Shown here: positions 11,313 through 23,729 of the stretch, piece after piece | Layout: every line of letters starts with the position of its first letter | How positions within the stretch are numbered: position 1 is the first letter of the stretch | From: Fasciola hepatica | Lineage: Eukaryota > Platyhelminthes > Trematoda > Plagiorchiida > Fasciolidae | Assembly (NCBI GenBank): GCA_948099385.1 | Contig: CANUEZ040000168.1 | Location: 9,954,001 to 10,018,000, forward strand | DNA: 64,000 nt | Direction of reading: 5' to 3' | The notes under the pieces: model-generated | Database searches by the model: none | Seen by the model: only the letters and a program-made list of their open reading frames with translations | What the model was told of the DNA's origin: nothing | Made by a program: the position numbers and the translations under genes

Positions 11313-13239
11313 CAATTCGATGACAATGATATTATTGGATTTCCCATGATTCAAATCATCTCGGCTCCCCGTGTCATCAGTAAATTCAATGTATTCATGA
11401 TTGTGATTGGTTTCCGACTTCAGTTGCTATTGGAGTTTCCTCAGTTTAATGGCAATAATTCAGCACAATTTATCGACCTTGTTCTATAAACATTATCTTA
11501 GCAAGCCTCCAGCTCACGATCTGTACTGATAGATATAAAATACAGAGTGATTCAGTTGCACTGAACTGACCAACCTGGTGAACGTGATTTTACTCATTCA
11601 CGGCCAAAAATGTCGCCACCCAGCTTGGTTCTCACTCTTCAAATTTATCACCCCAAATATATCTGATCTTCCTTTCAACCACAATTCCGAAGCAACCCAA
11701 TCGTATGCGGTCTATTCCAGAAATTCGGGATCGCCAAATTTGGTCAAACCCCAACATACTGCCGAATTCCAGTTTACATTATTGACACTACTCTCTCTCT
11801 CTCTCTCGTTTAGCGATAGTGTCTATTGTATATTTTTGGCTACTGAAAGTAGTATCAGTTGTGTAGGATGGAATTCGGTGGTGTGTCAGGATTTTGACCA
11901 AAATGAGGTGATTTCGAATTTTTCGGACAGACTGTGCAGTATAGTACACCGACAGAAAATTGTGTCCCCAAAGCAAGGCTATCGAAATTGTTGACTTGTT
12001 GTTCCTATGCAATGGGAAATCTTAACAAACCTCCCAGAATCAGTAGCAACGACTGGACATCGGCCGAGAGCACGTGGTATGCGAGCTCGGTCTATTCACG
12101 GAAAGTTATTGTTTAGCGCGGAACAAATGCATCAGTAAACACTCAAGGAGAAGTTACCGAAATGAGAATTCACAAATTGTCCCTCACTCCACCCATAACC
12201 CGGTCGCAGTACTCGGGTGGATTCACTACCTGCTATGAAATTAGAATCTGCTAGAGGAGTTTTCTGTTTGACTAACTACTTCATTCTGGAAGAACCAACT
12301 TATTCTGTTCTTGCGGTTTGATGGAGTACGAAAAACAGTTTTTATGCCAGAAGCTCTAACGGCGATTTCATGCGGTACCATAGCGTCGATATTTAAAATG
12401 TGCAGCTGAATCTCTAAAACGTACCCCCCTCATCCCCGCCAAAAGGATGCAATTTTGGTTTGTTCATTTGTAATGGCCAGATCGGAAGCTGTTATCTTGT
12501 TGTTCGTTTACCGCAAGTGTTGGTGTCTGTTGATACACTTCACTGAGCCTCGGCTCACGGAGTTTATTCGCCTTTAGTGCTTCTACAGATCGTCTGCTTG
12601 CAACCCTCGTCAGAACAGCGTTGCCGTATTCACGTGAATCTCCAGAATCTTCTATTAACAAACAAGATAAAACTAGAATATGCTTTATGCACCCCCAAGG
12701 GGTGGAGTATTAGGCTTTCATATAAGTAAACGACACATTCTGGAAGTGAAAATTCAACACAAGAAGTAAAAAGTATTGGGTAGTGATGAGCTTCTAGTAT
12801 ATTCGTTCTCCAAGGGGCGATAATACAGCTTCGGGGTTGATTAAAAACCTTTCCAGAAACGTAATTGTTGAACAGTCGTAAGTTCATGCGCGTACATGAA
12901 GTTGTTTATAATTGGAACGCGAGGAAACAATTAATTAGATGTTCATGATTAGAGCAGGTAGAACCAGTGAGTATTTTTTGTGGAAAGCTCACGGCAAGTT
13001 TTCCAGTGTTAGGAAGTGACGAATTGAATGAAACTCTACAGGAGGATAAGAAATTAAAAGGATGAGGTCAATTTTTAAGTAAAAATGTGGCTCACGTACA
13101 GTGAGCCGGGTAAGATCTCCTTCCAAGGTTCGCACCAAGGTGCCTTACTGAATCTTCGTGATCCAGTTTTTCTCCGTTATTTGATATAGGAGTACAAGAG
13201 TCGGTAAAATCGGGGTATTTTTCGCCTTTCATAAGAGAG
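11313..13239. other. No recognisable gene; (CT)n and a partial repeat
   Basis: A (CT)n run lies at 11791-11807 inside a 138-codon plus-strand ORF that shows no known domain. A partial copy of dispersed repeat M is listed separately at 12514-12592. No gene was recognised. Confidence 0.45.
12514..12592 (+). repeat. Dispersed repeat 'M', partial copy 3
   Basis: It shares the central block GAGCCTCGGCTCACGGAG with the corresponding part of copy 1 (8859-9015), and a pyrimidine-rich run ending in CTACAG at the position of the CAG in copies 1 and 2. The front part with GTAAGT is not conserved here. Confidence 0.35.
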
Positions 13240-13243
13240 AAGA

Positions 13244-13876
13244 ATGAAGAAATATCACCATATTCGGGAGATTATTAGCCGATCTGAGTACAGCGAACCG
13301 TTTAGAAATTTCTACGATGCCACTTTGACTGGCCAGAAATGTGGCATGCCAGGAAAGACATCGTCAGCGTATTTGATAAGAAAAATATTGTCGCGGGTAG
13401 GGATGGATGATACGCAGGCTGAAAACAAAATCGTTGCTAATATGGCATCTTGAGGGACACCAAGAAGAGAAGTAGCATAGGAAGAGTTGCTGCCATTGTA
13501 AAGGGGGAATTGTTGGCGGTTACGGAAATACTCAATCAGCAGAGAAATAAGGACAAACCCGACATCTGAACTGGAGAGAAACGAGAGTAGCTCGCTCCTG
13601 TCGATACAACTGAAGGCGTTGCTGTAGTCAAGGTTGCATATCCTAACTGCTTTATGCCTTTCATGTGGCGATCAGAGAGTACAATGTGTTGGTGTGACAA
13701 CATCATCAAGGGTGGACCGTGATGATCGATAAGCAAACTGGTGGATGCCAGAAACACTTAGGAAAGACTTGGCACGTGGGAGAACTGGCATGTCGAAAAC
13801 TTTCAAAGCAAAAGAAGTGCAGGCAATGGGCCGGAACTGGGAACAATCCATCTTAAGAATACGGCTGATGGCCATT
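13244..13876 (-). pseudogene. Non-LTR reverse transcriptase remnant (CR1/jockey-like)
   Basis: Minus-strand frames, joined by at least one frameshift, carry reverse transcriptase blocks in the right order. These are SQFRPIACTSFALKVF (fingers), QFAYRSSRSTLDDV, LDYSNAFSCIDRSELL (motif A region), GVPQDAILATILF (motif B, with the usual QG changed to QD) and KYADDV (motif C, catalytic YADD kept). The endonuclease part is absent, so this is a fragment. The same lineage appears at 23.7-24.6, 50.1-50.8 and 63.6-64.0 kb. Stops and frameshifts make it inactive. Confidence 0.8.
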
Positions 13877-16800
13877 GTCTCCTAATTTCAGCAATCTTCC
13901 GGTATTTTAGGCACTGATTGGGGAATTCGAAGAAAATAGGCCAGAGAATGACCCTTCTCCATGAGGACTATTGGGCTTGGACAATCCGGCTCAGAGGATT
14001 TTTCAGAATTTAGAAGAATTAGTTCTTCGTAGGAATATAAAAAGGAGTCACATTTAATGAGTCGACCTCGGCAACTATGGGAATGGGATACAACCTCCTT
14101 GTTGAATGAGAGCTTCGATACCCACCGCGAAAGACTTGTTTGTGGATGAACCTCGACATAAATCTTTTGGTAGCCTCTTTGTATCTTGATGTTTTTTCAA
14201 GTCCCAGGAGGTTGCGTGTTATAAGTTTCATTATTACCTAACGAGCACTTAACCCTATAAACAAATGATAAATCACGTGGTTTGTTGACCCCGATTAGGC
14301 AATTAGTGACGCGACATCGTCAGCTGGATGATTTACGTCGACTGAAATCTTCAAACACAAACGTAAGCTACGAATGATCATGACACTGAAACTGTTGTTC
14401 TACTCGAATGTGTCGAGAGCACAACTGGATAACAACCGTTTGATTCATGTTTTCTTCTTTGAATCACTCTAATTTCGCATTCTATAGTAGAGTTTTTCCG
14501 ATTCGCGGTAAATAAAGACATGCCACGAAGTTTATCTTCCTGCGTTTGTGGCTGTGACCCAATTGGTTACACCTAGACCCCTTTGTCTAAGACGCAACGA
14601 ACACAGTCAAATGAGCATCTCATTTCGGAATGAAGAAAAATGCCTTCCGGGGGCTGTTTAGGTTTAGCATTCAGGTCACATTTGTAATCGTTTGCATAAT
14701 GCACAAAGTTTTTATTGTTCCTGGTCTGCTTACCCCCAGCTGATCTAAGTAATCACCAGGTTAACTGTACTCCCTCTCCATCTTCGAGAATACGACCAAC
14801 AGATGGAACAAACTTCGAGTGAACGAACTTAGACGCGTGTCAAGGGGTACACAAACTTGTAGCTGTTTTATTGTGGAAAATTATAAAACTATATCAGAAT
14901 AGCCAGGATTTCTCTTGACCGACTGTACACATACAAACACCAGTGCACGTGAATACGTGTATGGTTAGCCTACGGCTATGATTACGGATGGCAAATTAGT
15001 GTGCCCCCGTGGGGATCAGATGAGCTGTGATACTAGTCGATGGTCGTCGGCTGGCTCAGCAAAAAGGGAAGGCAAGTTTTCTTGTTGATAGAGGGTGTGT
15101 GGTATAAAAACAGTTTCGGAAAGTGGTAGACAATGATAAGGAAGTGGGGGCGGTATGCAATCGGGGACTGACGATTGTTTAGCAACCCCCTCAGGACTTT
15201 GTTGTCCGGAGAAGATGCAAATTTGCCAAATAGTGAGTGATTTGTTACGCAAATCTCACAAAAATGGTAGACCCAATGGACTCACTGTGATACAACGGTG
15301 CCCATGGGTGGGTGTGTGCTTCCAAATTAGTAGAAGTTGCACCACTTCGATGAAACCGATAAAAGTGAGTTAATTTTGCAAAAACTATAGTCTTTGTAGT
15401 ACCAAATCGCGGCCGACAAAATGGGATTAGACCCAAACAGGTTACTGAATTGGGATGATACCGGTAGCATAGCTGCTGACACATATGCAATTAGTCTTTT
15501 TCACGAGGAACGGGTTGATTCAGAAACCAAATTCCGTTTCTGAGTGACGTCGAATCAAAACAGATTCTACTGTACTCAAACGTGTTCCCACGAGCCGTAA
15601 TAAATCGTACATGGATATGGACGCCCGTTTAGGTTTAACAGAATAAACGAGACAAATATATTAGTCTCCCAAGGTAGACTATTACAACACACGGTAAGAA
15701 GTGCAAAATAGTGTCCCATGGAATCAATAGGAATAGTAGTCCAGAATCGAAATAGAGTAAGGGAACAGCCGAATTCGAGTTAATAATTTTTACAATCAAA
15801 ATTCGTTGATATCGAATGCAATAAGTTATGTAACACCCGTAGTTCATGGACAATCATCACACTGGCCGCAGCTTGAATGAATTTGAGGGTGTCTGTACTC
15901 TTGACGTGTTTGTCTGGCCAAGAGTTTTAAAAGTCTGCACACAACAGTATTCTCATCTATTACATTCGTATTGGAATCAGATTTATTCATTGTGTCAACA
16001 TCAGTTGGAGGCTCCGGAAGATGGCAACGAATCAGATCGATATATCTGCGATGTTAAGAGCAACCATCCATATCCCGGATGGTCACCTTTCTTGGGCCGA
16101 GTTGACCTGAAAGATGCCGGAGGCTGGTCGTAAACTGTTGCCTCTCTGACATGATACCTCAGCTGGTTCAAGGCATCTTAAATTTTAACTCATTATCCGA
16201 GGCTAATTAGGTTTTGTTGGATTTGAAAAATTAGGTGCCATGGGCAGCGTTCCTGTGTTGAAGTAGGAAATTGTCCACTCCTATTTCGAGTTCTTTAAAT
16301 GTGGATAGACTGATCAGTCTGATTGCGCTTTGGAGTGTACGAAAGTCCTCCTCTCATCAGATAGGCTGAGTATGTATTGGATAAACTTCTGCACCTCAAA
16401 CCTTCCACTCATTAAGTCACCTTTCCAGTCATAAAATGACTGCCGCCTTCAGTAACCAAAGCTTGTTGCATACCCTCACTACTGAGTCTTATTTGGAGCT
16501 TTAGTAGTAAAATTCACGTCAGATGTAGTGAAATACATTTCTGACCAATCAGGATATGAGACAAAGGTCACAAGAGCCCAGTATTTACGTAGAAGTAGGT
16601 CCTAAAGTCAGCATGAATTCTTTCCCATACTTCGTGCGATACAGGCTGGGGCTTTCACTTCGATGGTTGAGAATTTATTTTATGCGCGCACTGATTACAT
16701 TAATTTGCATGCCACGAAATATCTCGATCACTTCTTGGCCACCAACGGCTAAGACAAACCAGAGTCTTTTCAGCTCCCAAGTAATCTGAATGCAAATCAC

Positions 16801-17049
16801 GGAGAACACGTAAGCAGAGAGGCGGAGGAATAATCTTGCAGCCATTTAAACTAAATATGCTATCAAGTGTTGCGGCCAGATCCTCTTTCCTAGAGTAGAA
16901 TACTGGAAATTAATGTTGGGGAAATGGTGTCCATCCACGTCTTAATGAGAAAACTACTGAAAAAGAGCAACTATAAACCTCGTAAACCAGTTGATGGCCA
17001 CTGATAGGAAGTGTTTGAACTATTAAACAGTCAGATTCATATTATGCAG
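13877..17049. other. No recognisable gene
   Basis: Short ORFs only. ORFs at 14019-14231 (minus) and 15846-16133 (plus) have no recognisable domain. Some of this may be eroded 3' sequence of the Gypsy-like element that lies above it on the minus strand. Confidence 0.4.
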
Positions 17050-17832
17050 TAGAATATGCATATCGAGAAATGTAATCAACATGTGGAATATGTTTAGCAC
17101 GACGGTGTCATAATCAAACTCAGATAGGGAAATACATCGACGTTGCACCATAGAACTAGTGGATTTACACCATGATTGAGATGGATGGTAGATAAAACGT
17201 AATGCTTAGTGATCCAGGAACAACTAGGAATAAGGAACCAAGCAAACAATAGTGTGGATGAGTAGTTGACCAATCAACAGCCAGCTCCTCCCTCTGAGTT
17301 TGAGAATAACCTCTTTCGACAGCACTCAGTCTTCATGAGACAGACAAAACCGAGTAACAATCCTGTTCCGGGACAGCACCGATTTCTATAGGAGGCATCC
17401 GTAATAGGACTTGGGTGTCATGAAGGTGAAAAGAAGGCAAGAAGGCTGTGGTCTTTAAATAATCCAAAATGGAAAGTAACGTGTGATCATGTATAGAGGA
17501 CCAGTGAAAGTCGCCAAAGGATGCTAAATGAAAGGTTACTCACGATAATCGAAAGGTTGGTGTATTATGTCTGCCAACAACGTTGTGCTATTAACATCAC
17601 AACCTTCACAAGGACTGTTTCCATTACTGTAGAAAACTGAGGAATGAACCGGGGATAATACTGCAAAGATCCAACTAGGGAAAATGATTCACTCAAGTTT
17701 ACTGAGTATTCACAGCAATTAAAGGAGATAGACAATAGGGATTCGGTTTAAAACCGTCTTTATCAAGAAAATAATCAATAAATTCCAAAATTATTAAATA
17801 GAAAACACATTTGAATGTGCTGATGGCAACAC

Positions 17833-18468
17833 TTAATTCACAAAATCATTGCAATAATGAACGTAGCACCTAATCATGGATTGCTTTCGTGGACTATAGA
17901 TCACTACATCGTCATGGTAACAGTCAACATTAAGCCGTCTTTTAATAAGCGAATTTAACACAGGCTGGAAAACGGTTGGGAAAACCCTCAATCCGAACTG
18001 AGAAAAGTTATATGAAGACAAACCAAGAAGGGTGTTGATTGTAGCTAGGTCACAAAAATCAGGATGAAGAGGAATTTGTAAATAATCAGCTTTAGGATCC
18101 AAGCGAACGAACTAACACGAACCATTTAATCGGGATATTGTACACATAAGGGTCCTTCTGTGGTACATGTTTGTTGACTAAGTGCACTGCTAGGGGTGAC
18201 TCGATAATCATCACTAGTCCTCGGAGTTCTGCCGTCTGATTTCATAGGTGGTACTGTGGGTGCGGCCCATTTGGATAAATTGACGGGTTCCAGCACATGA
18301 GTGGAAACCAGAGAACCCACTGCTTTTCTCACGGGCTCGCGCAAACCATGCAAAAAAAACAAGTTCTTTAACAAAAATAGGATCATCGTCTATTCCAGGA
18401 TTTACAGGGGAAATTTTCTTACCACCTATCGCTTTGGAATATCGCAAAATTAGATCACTTAAAGACAA
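17833..18468 (-). pseudogene. Gypsy reverse transcriptase remnant
   Basis: Two overlapping frames (18126-18468) carry LREPVRKAVGSLVSTHVLEP, then WAAPTVPPMKSDGRTPR and DDYRVTPSSALSQQ, the classic N-terminal part of a Gypsy RT. After a gap, 17833-18102 carries KADYLQIPLHPD (motif A), TINTLLGLSSYNF, FGLRVFPTVFQPVLN (motif B region) and CYHDDVVIYS (motif C; YxDD reads YHDD). The blocks are in order but split by frameshifts and stops. Relative spacing agrees with one degraded RT. Confidence 0.85.
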
Positions 18469-18622
18469 GCAAATCGTAAAACAGAGGAGAAATAGAACTA
18501 CTCATGTCTTTCATGTACTGCAGCCCTCGCAAGGAAGACCCACTATGTGTGACAAGAAAATCACAGCTGAACGAATTACCACTAGAATTTCAGAGGGAAA
18601 ATCTGCAGGTACCCAAAGTTAG

Positions 18623-18811
18623 TTACGTATATCCGGTAATACCCTTCAGAGCAGAGCCAATAGGGCCAACTTTTGAATCTAGAACAACTTTTCGTACCCT
18701 TGCCTCAGGAATGAAAGATACAACTCTACCAGTATCAACAATGAAATCATGCTGCATCGTACCACCGACCGAAAAAGAACACAAAATGTTTCTGTATTGA
18801 TGTACCAACAA
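18623..18811 (-). pseudogene. Retroviral-type aspartic protease fragment
   Basis: The frame contains FIVDTGRVVSFIP, the D-T-G active-site motif of retropepsins (the Asp codon is near 18736), preceded by hydrophobic residues typical of the family. It lies between the zinc knuckle and the reverse transcriptase, as expected for gag-pol. The usual DTGA/S reads DTGR, and the frame ends early, so activity is unlikely. Confidence 0.65.
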
Positions 18812-19271
18812 TCAGAGGAAAATTGGGAGAATCATCCGAGGACAAATTATCTGCGGAGTTGGAACAGTACTTCCGGGAGATGCGACAGACTGACAGAAAG
18901 TGCCCGATTTTGCCGCATCTGAGACACTTAGCCCCACGAAAACGACATCCAGATCGAGATTGTAACTTTTCCCGAGAATCGGATTGACCAAGGGTGATCT
19001 TTCCTTGAAAATGCACTTTTCCGATTCTTCTGTGATTGGGACTGACAGGTATTGGCTAGGGGTCACTGGATGACCTGCGATTACACAACGCGATATGAGA
19101 TGTGGATTCAGTAAGACTATTCACAACTTGATATTGTTCACAGACTGCACGAACACGTTGAAAAGTAGGATTACGGAGTAGGAGCAGTTTTTGTTGCAAC
19201 TGCTGACTACTGATTTTTTGTCGCATGCTTGTGCTTGAGTACAACGGGAGAGGTATGCTCCATAGCCCCAA
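18812..19271 (-). pseudogene. Gypsy gag-like segment with CCHC zinc knuckle
   Basis: At 18885-18926 the minus strand encodes CLRCGKIGHFLSVC, an exact C-x2-C-x4-H-x4-C nucleic-acid-binding knuckle. Upstream, 19056-19271 encodes a helical, Gln/Leu-rich stretch ending in a region like VRAVCEQYQVVNSL, similar in style to capsid-region gag sequences of fluke Gypsy elements. Frame changes separate the two parts. Confidence 0.65.
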
Positions 19272-20171
19272 AGACTCACTACACCACCAGCTATCAAATG
19301 GCTACAATTTTGCGGTTTTAGCTAGTCTCCAAAATTACAAAGTGCTGCTTGTGTCTCAAGATAAGGAATAGAATCATGAACAAACTTTCCTTTGGAGTTA
19401 GTGTTATTGGATCAGTCAGTCAGTCTTCAGGTAAAAGGTAGTGGAAAGTCATCATGTACGTGCCCCATTGCATTGCACTCAACTGACTCGTCTAGATGTT
19501 CGTGCTCTGCCAATAATCCTTCAGGGTATGGCCTAATTTCCTCTTGGACTTTGTCTCGTTTTCTTTTTCCACCACTCGGTAGGTAGAGCAACCAAAGGTC
19601 GGTCACTCTCCTTAGTAATCTACAGATGGCTGGCAAACTGGTACACTGCATCTTGCGGAGCTTCATTAAATGTCCTGGGGTGCGGTTATTATTCCTGAGT
19701 GGGAGTTCTGACTACAGGTCCACGCCTAAATCACCATGGATGATTGTCTTGGCATAGATGAGGTCACCCCCAAATGCGTCTATAGGTAATGGGAAACAAC
19801 CTAATGGATTCCACGCGCCCTTCCTAGCTGAGCCCAAGTGGTCCGGCAACTAGGCTTGTGGCAGCGCGCCGTACCCGTTTTAGCTTGGATACTTCGGCCA
19901 CCATGCAAAGATACACGGCTGGACCGCCATATTCCGAGCGAGGACGAAAATGTGAAGCATAAAGCAATCATAAGGTATCTGGGGATAGGAGCGCAAGTGC
20001 AAGGCGAGCTGGACCAGGTATTCTCCAAGCTGAGGTAAACTCTGGTCTTGAGATAGTGAGTATTGTCAACTCCGAGGTCATTCTTCCAAAATGTGCGATA
20101 CAGTAAGAAGCTCCCAAAGCAGCAGTCCGACGTATTACACGGGCCTGATAATTCTTACACACGTGCATGTT

Positions 20172-20984
20172 CTAAAGTGTACAGATGGACCCGAGGTCGT
20201 TGGCCAATTGACCAGTGCATGGAGGTCCTCCTGCAGTATCCCACGATTCACTGCTGATCGGATAGTACGTCGGATCTTTGGGTCTTTGGGGTAGATGAAG
20301 CATTGACATCGAAGGGTCTGTGGTGAGTGGCGGCAACAGAGGTCTCAGTACGGAGCCTCGCAACACATCACAGCAGACTGGATACCATGCGGACTGGGAC
20401 TGGGCGACCTTCGCGGAAAATGTCCCCTCGATTAAGAGAACCTCAATTCAGTGAAGCATAGGCCCGGAAGTGCCGACAACCCGGAGTCTCAGCAATAGCT
20501 TATCATGAGAACTTTATGGAACGTCCCACTACAGTCCACGAAGATGATGCCCATGGCATATCCCTAGGCCTTGGCGTTTAAACAACTTTCGTGAGCAGTT
20601 AACAGGTTTGTGAGACCCTGCTTTGCTCCGAAAATGGTGTTGCGGTGGGCACAGCAGTTGATAGGGTTCCAGACTACAACAGATGCGAGAAGCCACAAGC
20701 CTTTCCATGACATACTGAGGTGAGGATAACAAGACTTTAGTTGGTCGAGGCGGATTTCGTCCCTTCCTTTTGCAGCGGAAAGATTACAGCCTTTTCCACT
20801 CCCGAGGCGGTCCACCGGAGGCCAACGACATGCTGAACAACCAAGTCAGCGGTGGAGTCAGTGTTTCAGTCATCTTCTTCAACATCAGTGGATGCACACC
20901 ACCCGGTCTCGGTGACTTGTGAATTTTAACGGATTTCAGGACTTTAGCCATTTCTAATTCCACAAAATCGTGCATGACAAACAA
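20172..20984 (-). pseudogene. RT region of the 19.4-22.9 kb element
   Basis: 20784-20984 encodes VLKSVKIHKSPRPGGVHP and then LTPPLTWLFSMSLASGGPP, matching the KSPGPDGIHP...LAPPLT.LF..SL fingers of APE-type RTs. Around 20.56-20.64 kb a GLTNLLTAHES segment matches the 'NLLTALE' motif just before the catalytic domain. 20172-20366 has GSVLRPLL, where motif B (GSVLGPLLF) is expected. No YADD is seen; the catalytic region is badly decayed. Confidence 0.7.
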
Positions 20985-21170
20985 ATTTCAGCCATTTACC
21001 ATCGGGGTTGACGAGACCTCCTCCACAGAATACACTAACGGGTAATGTCTGGCTTATGTTTTGGCCTTTCTCTCATCCGTTGCAACCAGCTGGCTGTCAT
21101 TCCTCAAAGCTGGGATACCAACCTTCTCTCTGGTGCGGAGCTTAAGGTATGCAAGCTGGTGCTTAGGAGC

Positions 21171-22230
21171 TCACGCTGCATCAACCGCAAGAGCTTTCTC
21201 AGACGGTATCCGCTTTGTTCGTTTTTGTTTAGCGAACTGATTACGAGTCCTGCGATGGAGATCATAACCCTCACTTGTGGATCGGGATGACGGGCAGGCC
21301 GGATTTCGTCTTTTGAGCAGACTTCTGAGCTTCAAGCCAAACCACGGTGGGTCATTCACAAGGAGTCTACGTCGACTGAGGGGAAAGTTGGTATTCATAA
21401 GGTATAAAATACCATCACGAATGAACTCCCAAGCTTCGTTCAAATCGATGTCGAGATCTGCATTCATGGGAAACCAGTTGAAGCCTAAAGTAGCTCTCCC
21501 GACATCTTTGAATGGCTTGTGCCAAAAGTTACGTCCGATGTGTGGTCCAGGGGTTGGACAGGGATCACTACAACAGTGGACTTCCAGCACAGTATGGCCA
21601 CCGCTCCCAAGTGAGTGAAGGTGTTCAATCCAATCAATATCAAGGCTTGTAGGAGAGATCACTAGATCTAGGGTGAAATCCCAATCAGGATGCACTCGGG
21701 TTGACCCCTAGAAGTATTGGTACAAAGCTAGCTCTCACAGAGCTGTCAGTTTATCCCGAGAGAAGGGACTTTACCCCGGCCATGGTCTTACCTGACATCC
21801 AATCAACATGGTAAGCACTGAAGTCATCAAGGATAAGACAATTGCCGTTTGACGCCCATCTACTCAGTGTCGTCAATATATCTGGGAGGTTGGCAGCGGA
21901 TGTCCGATAAATAATCCCAACAGTCCTAATGCCTCCAGTTGTTAGCTTAATGCGATAGCAAGGGGCTTCACGAAACCGATATCGGTCACCACAGTCGTCC
22001 AACCGCACAGCTGGAATGTTCGATAGACCGAACAATTCCACTCCTCTACCTGATCCGACAGAGTTGCCGTTAACTCGGAATAGATTATAACCAAGGAGAG
22101 ACTTTTCAGAGTTTAGGGTGTTCATATTCAGTGATATCTCCCTTAGCGCCTTTACAGTAGGTGAGTTGAACTGAAACAAAGCTTCCAGTCCATCTCTGTT
22201 ACTCATAAGGCCTCGGACATCTGACAACAC
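21171..22230 (-). pseudogene. EEP (APE-type) endonuclease of the 19.4-22.9 kb element
   Basis: Two minus-strand frames, 21751-22230 (159 codons) and 21171-21695 (174 codons), together resemble the retrotransposon exonuclease-endonuclease-phosphatase domain. Visible blocks are LLGYNLFRVNGNSVGSGRGV, CLILDDFSAYHVDW (usual GDFNAHH.DW; the catalytic GD reads DD and N reads S), then LDLVISP and a diverged SDH-like end, followed by the linker to RT rich in R and K. Changed active-site residues and a frameshift between the parts indicate a dead copy. Confidence 0.75.
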
Positions 22231-22348
22231 CGCAACCCCCTCCTGTTGTTCACAGTGAACTATCTCAGCGGAACTGACAGAGACACCAAAGTTAATGACC
22301 TCGACCGGAAGCCAGGGCGCCTTTTTAGCACCCTAAAATCCCGAATCA

Positions 22349-22660
22349 TCAAGCTTGTTTCACCGTTGGCTCGCGTGCTTGGAGATCAGTGAGATAATTC
22401 GTGTGCCTCTCTCGATCTTCAGTTTCCTTGTCTCGTACTAGCCACACCTGCTGACCTTTTAGCCGGTACGATTTCTGTAGCAAGGAGTTTGCTACGTCCT
22501 CGGATCCAAGAACCCCTTTAAAAGGTCGTGGTCGTCCAGTTTCACCGGCCTTACTCAACCGTAATGCCCAATTCACTCGGATTTTATGCGCACTGTTTTC
22601 ATCTCGGGTAATGAACAGCTTGGTTAAAACCTCTCGTAGATCGGAAAGATCTTGATCCAA
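22349..22660 (-). pseudogene. ORF1-like C-terminal region
   Basis: The 103-codon frame has RPRPFKGVLGSEDVANSLLQ and then YRLKGQQVWLVRDKETEDRE. This matches in style the 'RPLKVVLGSEEEA...LLSRAYRLKG' region of the nucleic-acid-binding ORF1 protein carried by fluke CR1-like elements. Its position just upstream of the endonuclease on the same strand supports this. It is open for its whole length, but upstream sequence is not. Confidence 0.55.
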
Positions 22661-22872
22661 GTGCGCCCGACCTGTGGTCTAGTTTTCCTCTGGGAGGTAC
22701 ACAGGGGAAAAAATCGTCTCGGTAATGGAAGGACCTTACGTTGGCCTTCGTCAACCACCTTTCGATCATTGGTCTTGCGTTTCACCGGGCCAAGCCGGAA
22801 TTGCCTTTTATCCTTGTTGTGTTTGTAGTTAGTAATAGGACACGTAATGCTCACCGCTGTGTGTGACTCGCA

Positions 22873-22979
22873 CAGTCATGTGCTCACAAGCGCACGCATG
22901 ATCTACACCCCGTACAATCATGGACGCACGCCTACCATCGTGCACACACGTACACAGTTGATGTTTGTCGTGTTTCATC
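22873..22979 (+). repeat. CAC-rich dispersed repeat, copy 1
   Basis: It aligns in the same orientation with 63331-63437 at about 80 percent by eye. Shared blocks are CAGTCATGTGCTCACA, the GATCT-CACCCCGT region and CGTACACAGTTGA. The sequence alternates purine and pyrimidine (CACACG) and may be part of a transposon UTR. Confidence 0.75.
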
Positions 22980-23729
22980 CCGGATAGCACTGACCAATCA
23001 GATCGTGTCACGAGTTGCACGTGTTTGCCCGCTTGTCTACTCACGTGTGGGTTTACTGATGTGTTACTAAACCGATCTATTGCGTACTGTGTTCTATGAA
23101 TTCTGAACACAACATTTGGCCTTGCGGCCAGCGGAGTTGCATTCATTTGTACGGAAGTAAACACAAAACCCGGCCTTAGCCGGCAAGTAAGCCGAAAGCA
23201 AGCAAGTTAGCAAAATGTGCTAAAATACGTGCGATGTCACGGCATCAAATACGCATCTTCCACACCAAATATTTCAGTGATAATTCACCAACTAGAAACG
23301 GAATGTACTCGTTTCAAGTTTAAATGATGAGATTCTACGCAGAACCCAGTTTGGCATCACTTACCTGTGGTCCCGCTTGTATTTTGCAAAAAACTCCGGG
23401 AGACCATATGTTGTCCTCCTTTCGACGTTCATCCGGATAAAGTCGAGCATGAAACCAAGTTAGTCGGTGCTAGTACGTAAATCCGGACGAGAGAGCATAG
23501 ACACAACGCAACTCTTACCTACTAGTTTGTAGAATTTCAGTTTTTCAGTACTAATCTGCGGATCAAGTGGTGTTAGACTAGTCAGTTTGACAGTCCGATC
23601 CAAGTGTTCTTATCTCGCCGTTACTTGCGAGTAGTGTGCGGGACTGATGAAAATTTGTTGGCTGACCGTCCGTTGGACTCTATCTTTCTAGCACAAACCT
23701 CAGGTCATCTGATCAGCCGCGGTTTTATC
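22980..23729. other. Unassigned, between repeat and RT
   Basis: This may be 5' sequence of the plus-strand RT that follows, but I see no domain. A short self-similar stretch (GGCCTTGCGGCCAGC, GGCCTTAGCCGGC) lies at about 23120-23185. Confidence 0.35.

Larger units (their letters stand above)
17050..19290 (-). mobile_element. Gypsy-like LTR retrotransposon, decayed
   Basis: Read on the minus strand the order is gag-like segment, CCHC zinc knuckle, DTG protease and reverse transcriptase, then a weak match to the end of RNase H near 17.06-17.16 kb (SLSEFDYDTVV). This is the gag-pol order of Ty3/Gypsy elements; Gypsy families such as CsRn1 are known from flukes. I could not see LTRs, a primer-binding site or integrase, so the element is truncated or its ends have decayed. 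Multiple stops and frameshifts interrupt it. Confidence 0.7.
19430..22855 (-). mobile_element. Non-LTR retrotransposon (CR1/jockey-like), nearly full order, decayed
   Basis: In minus-strand order the segment holds an ORF1-like region (22349-22660), an EEP endonuclease (21171-22230), a reverse transcriptase (about 20.17-20.98 kb), and a C-terminal region near 19.84-19.72 kb with RRAATSLVAGPLGLSYEGR followed by LGCFPLPIDAFGGDLI, a recognisable conserved tail of this type of RT. The order is correct for a two-ORF APE-type retrotransposon. Stops and frameshifts are frequent, so it is an old copy. Confidence 0.75.

Noticed and set aside
11578..11994. 138-codon plus-strand ORF
   Set aside because: It runs through a (CT)n repeat and has no recognisable motif or codon bias.
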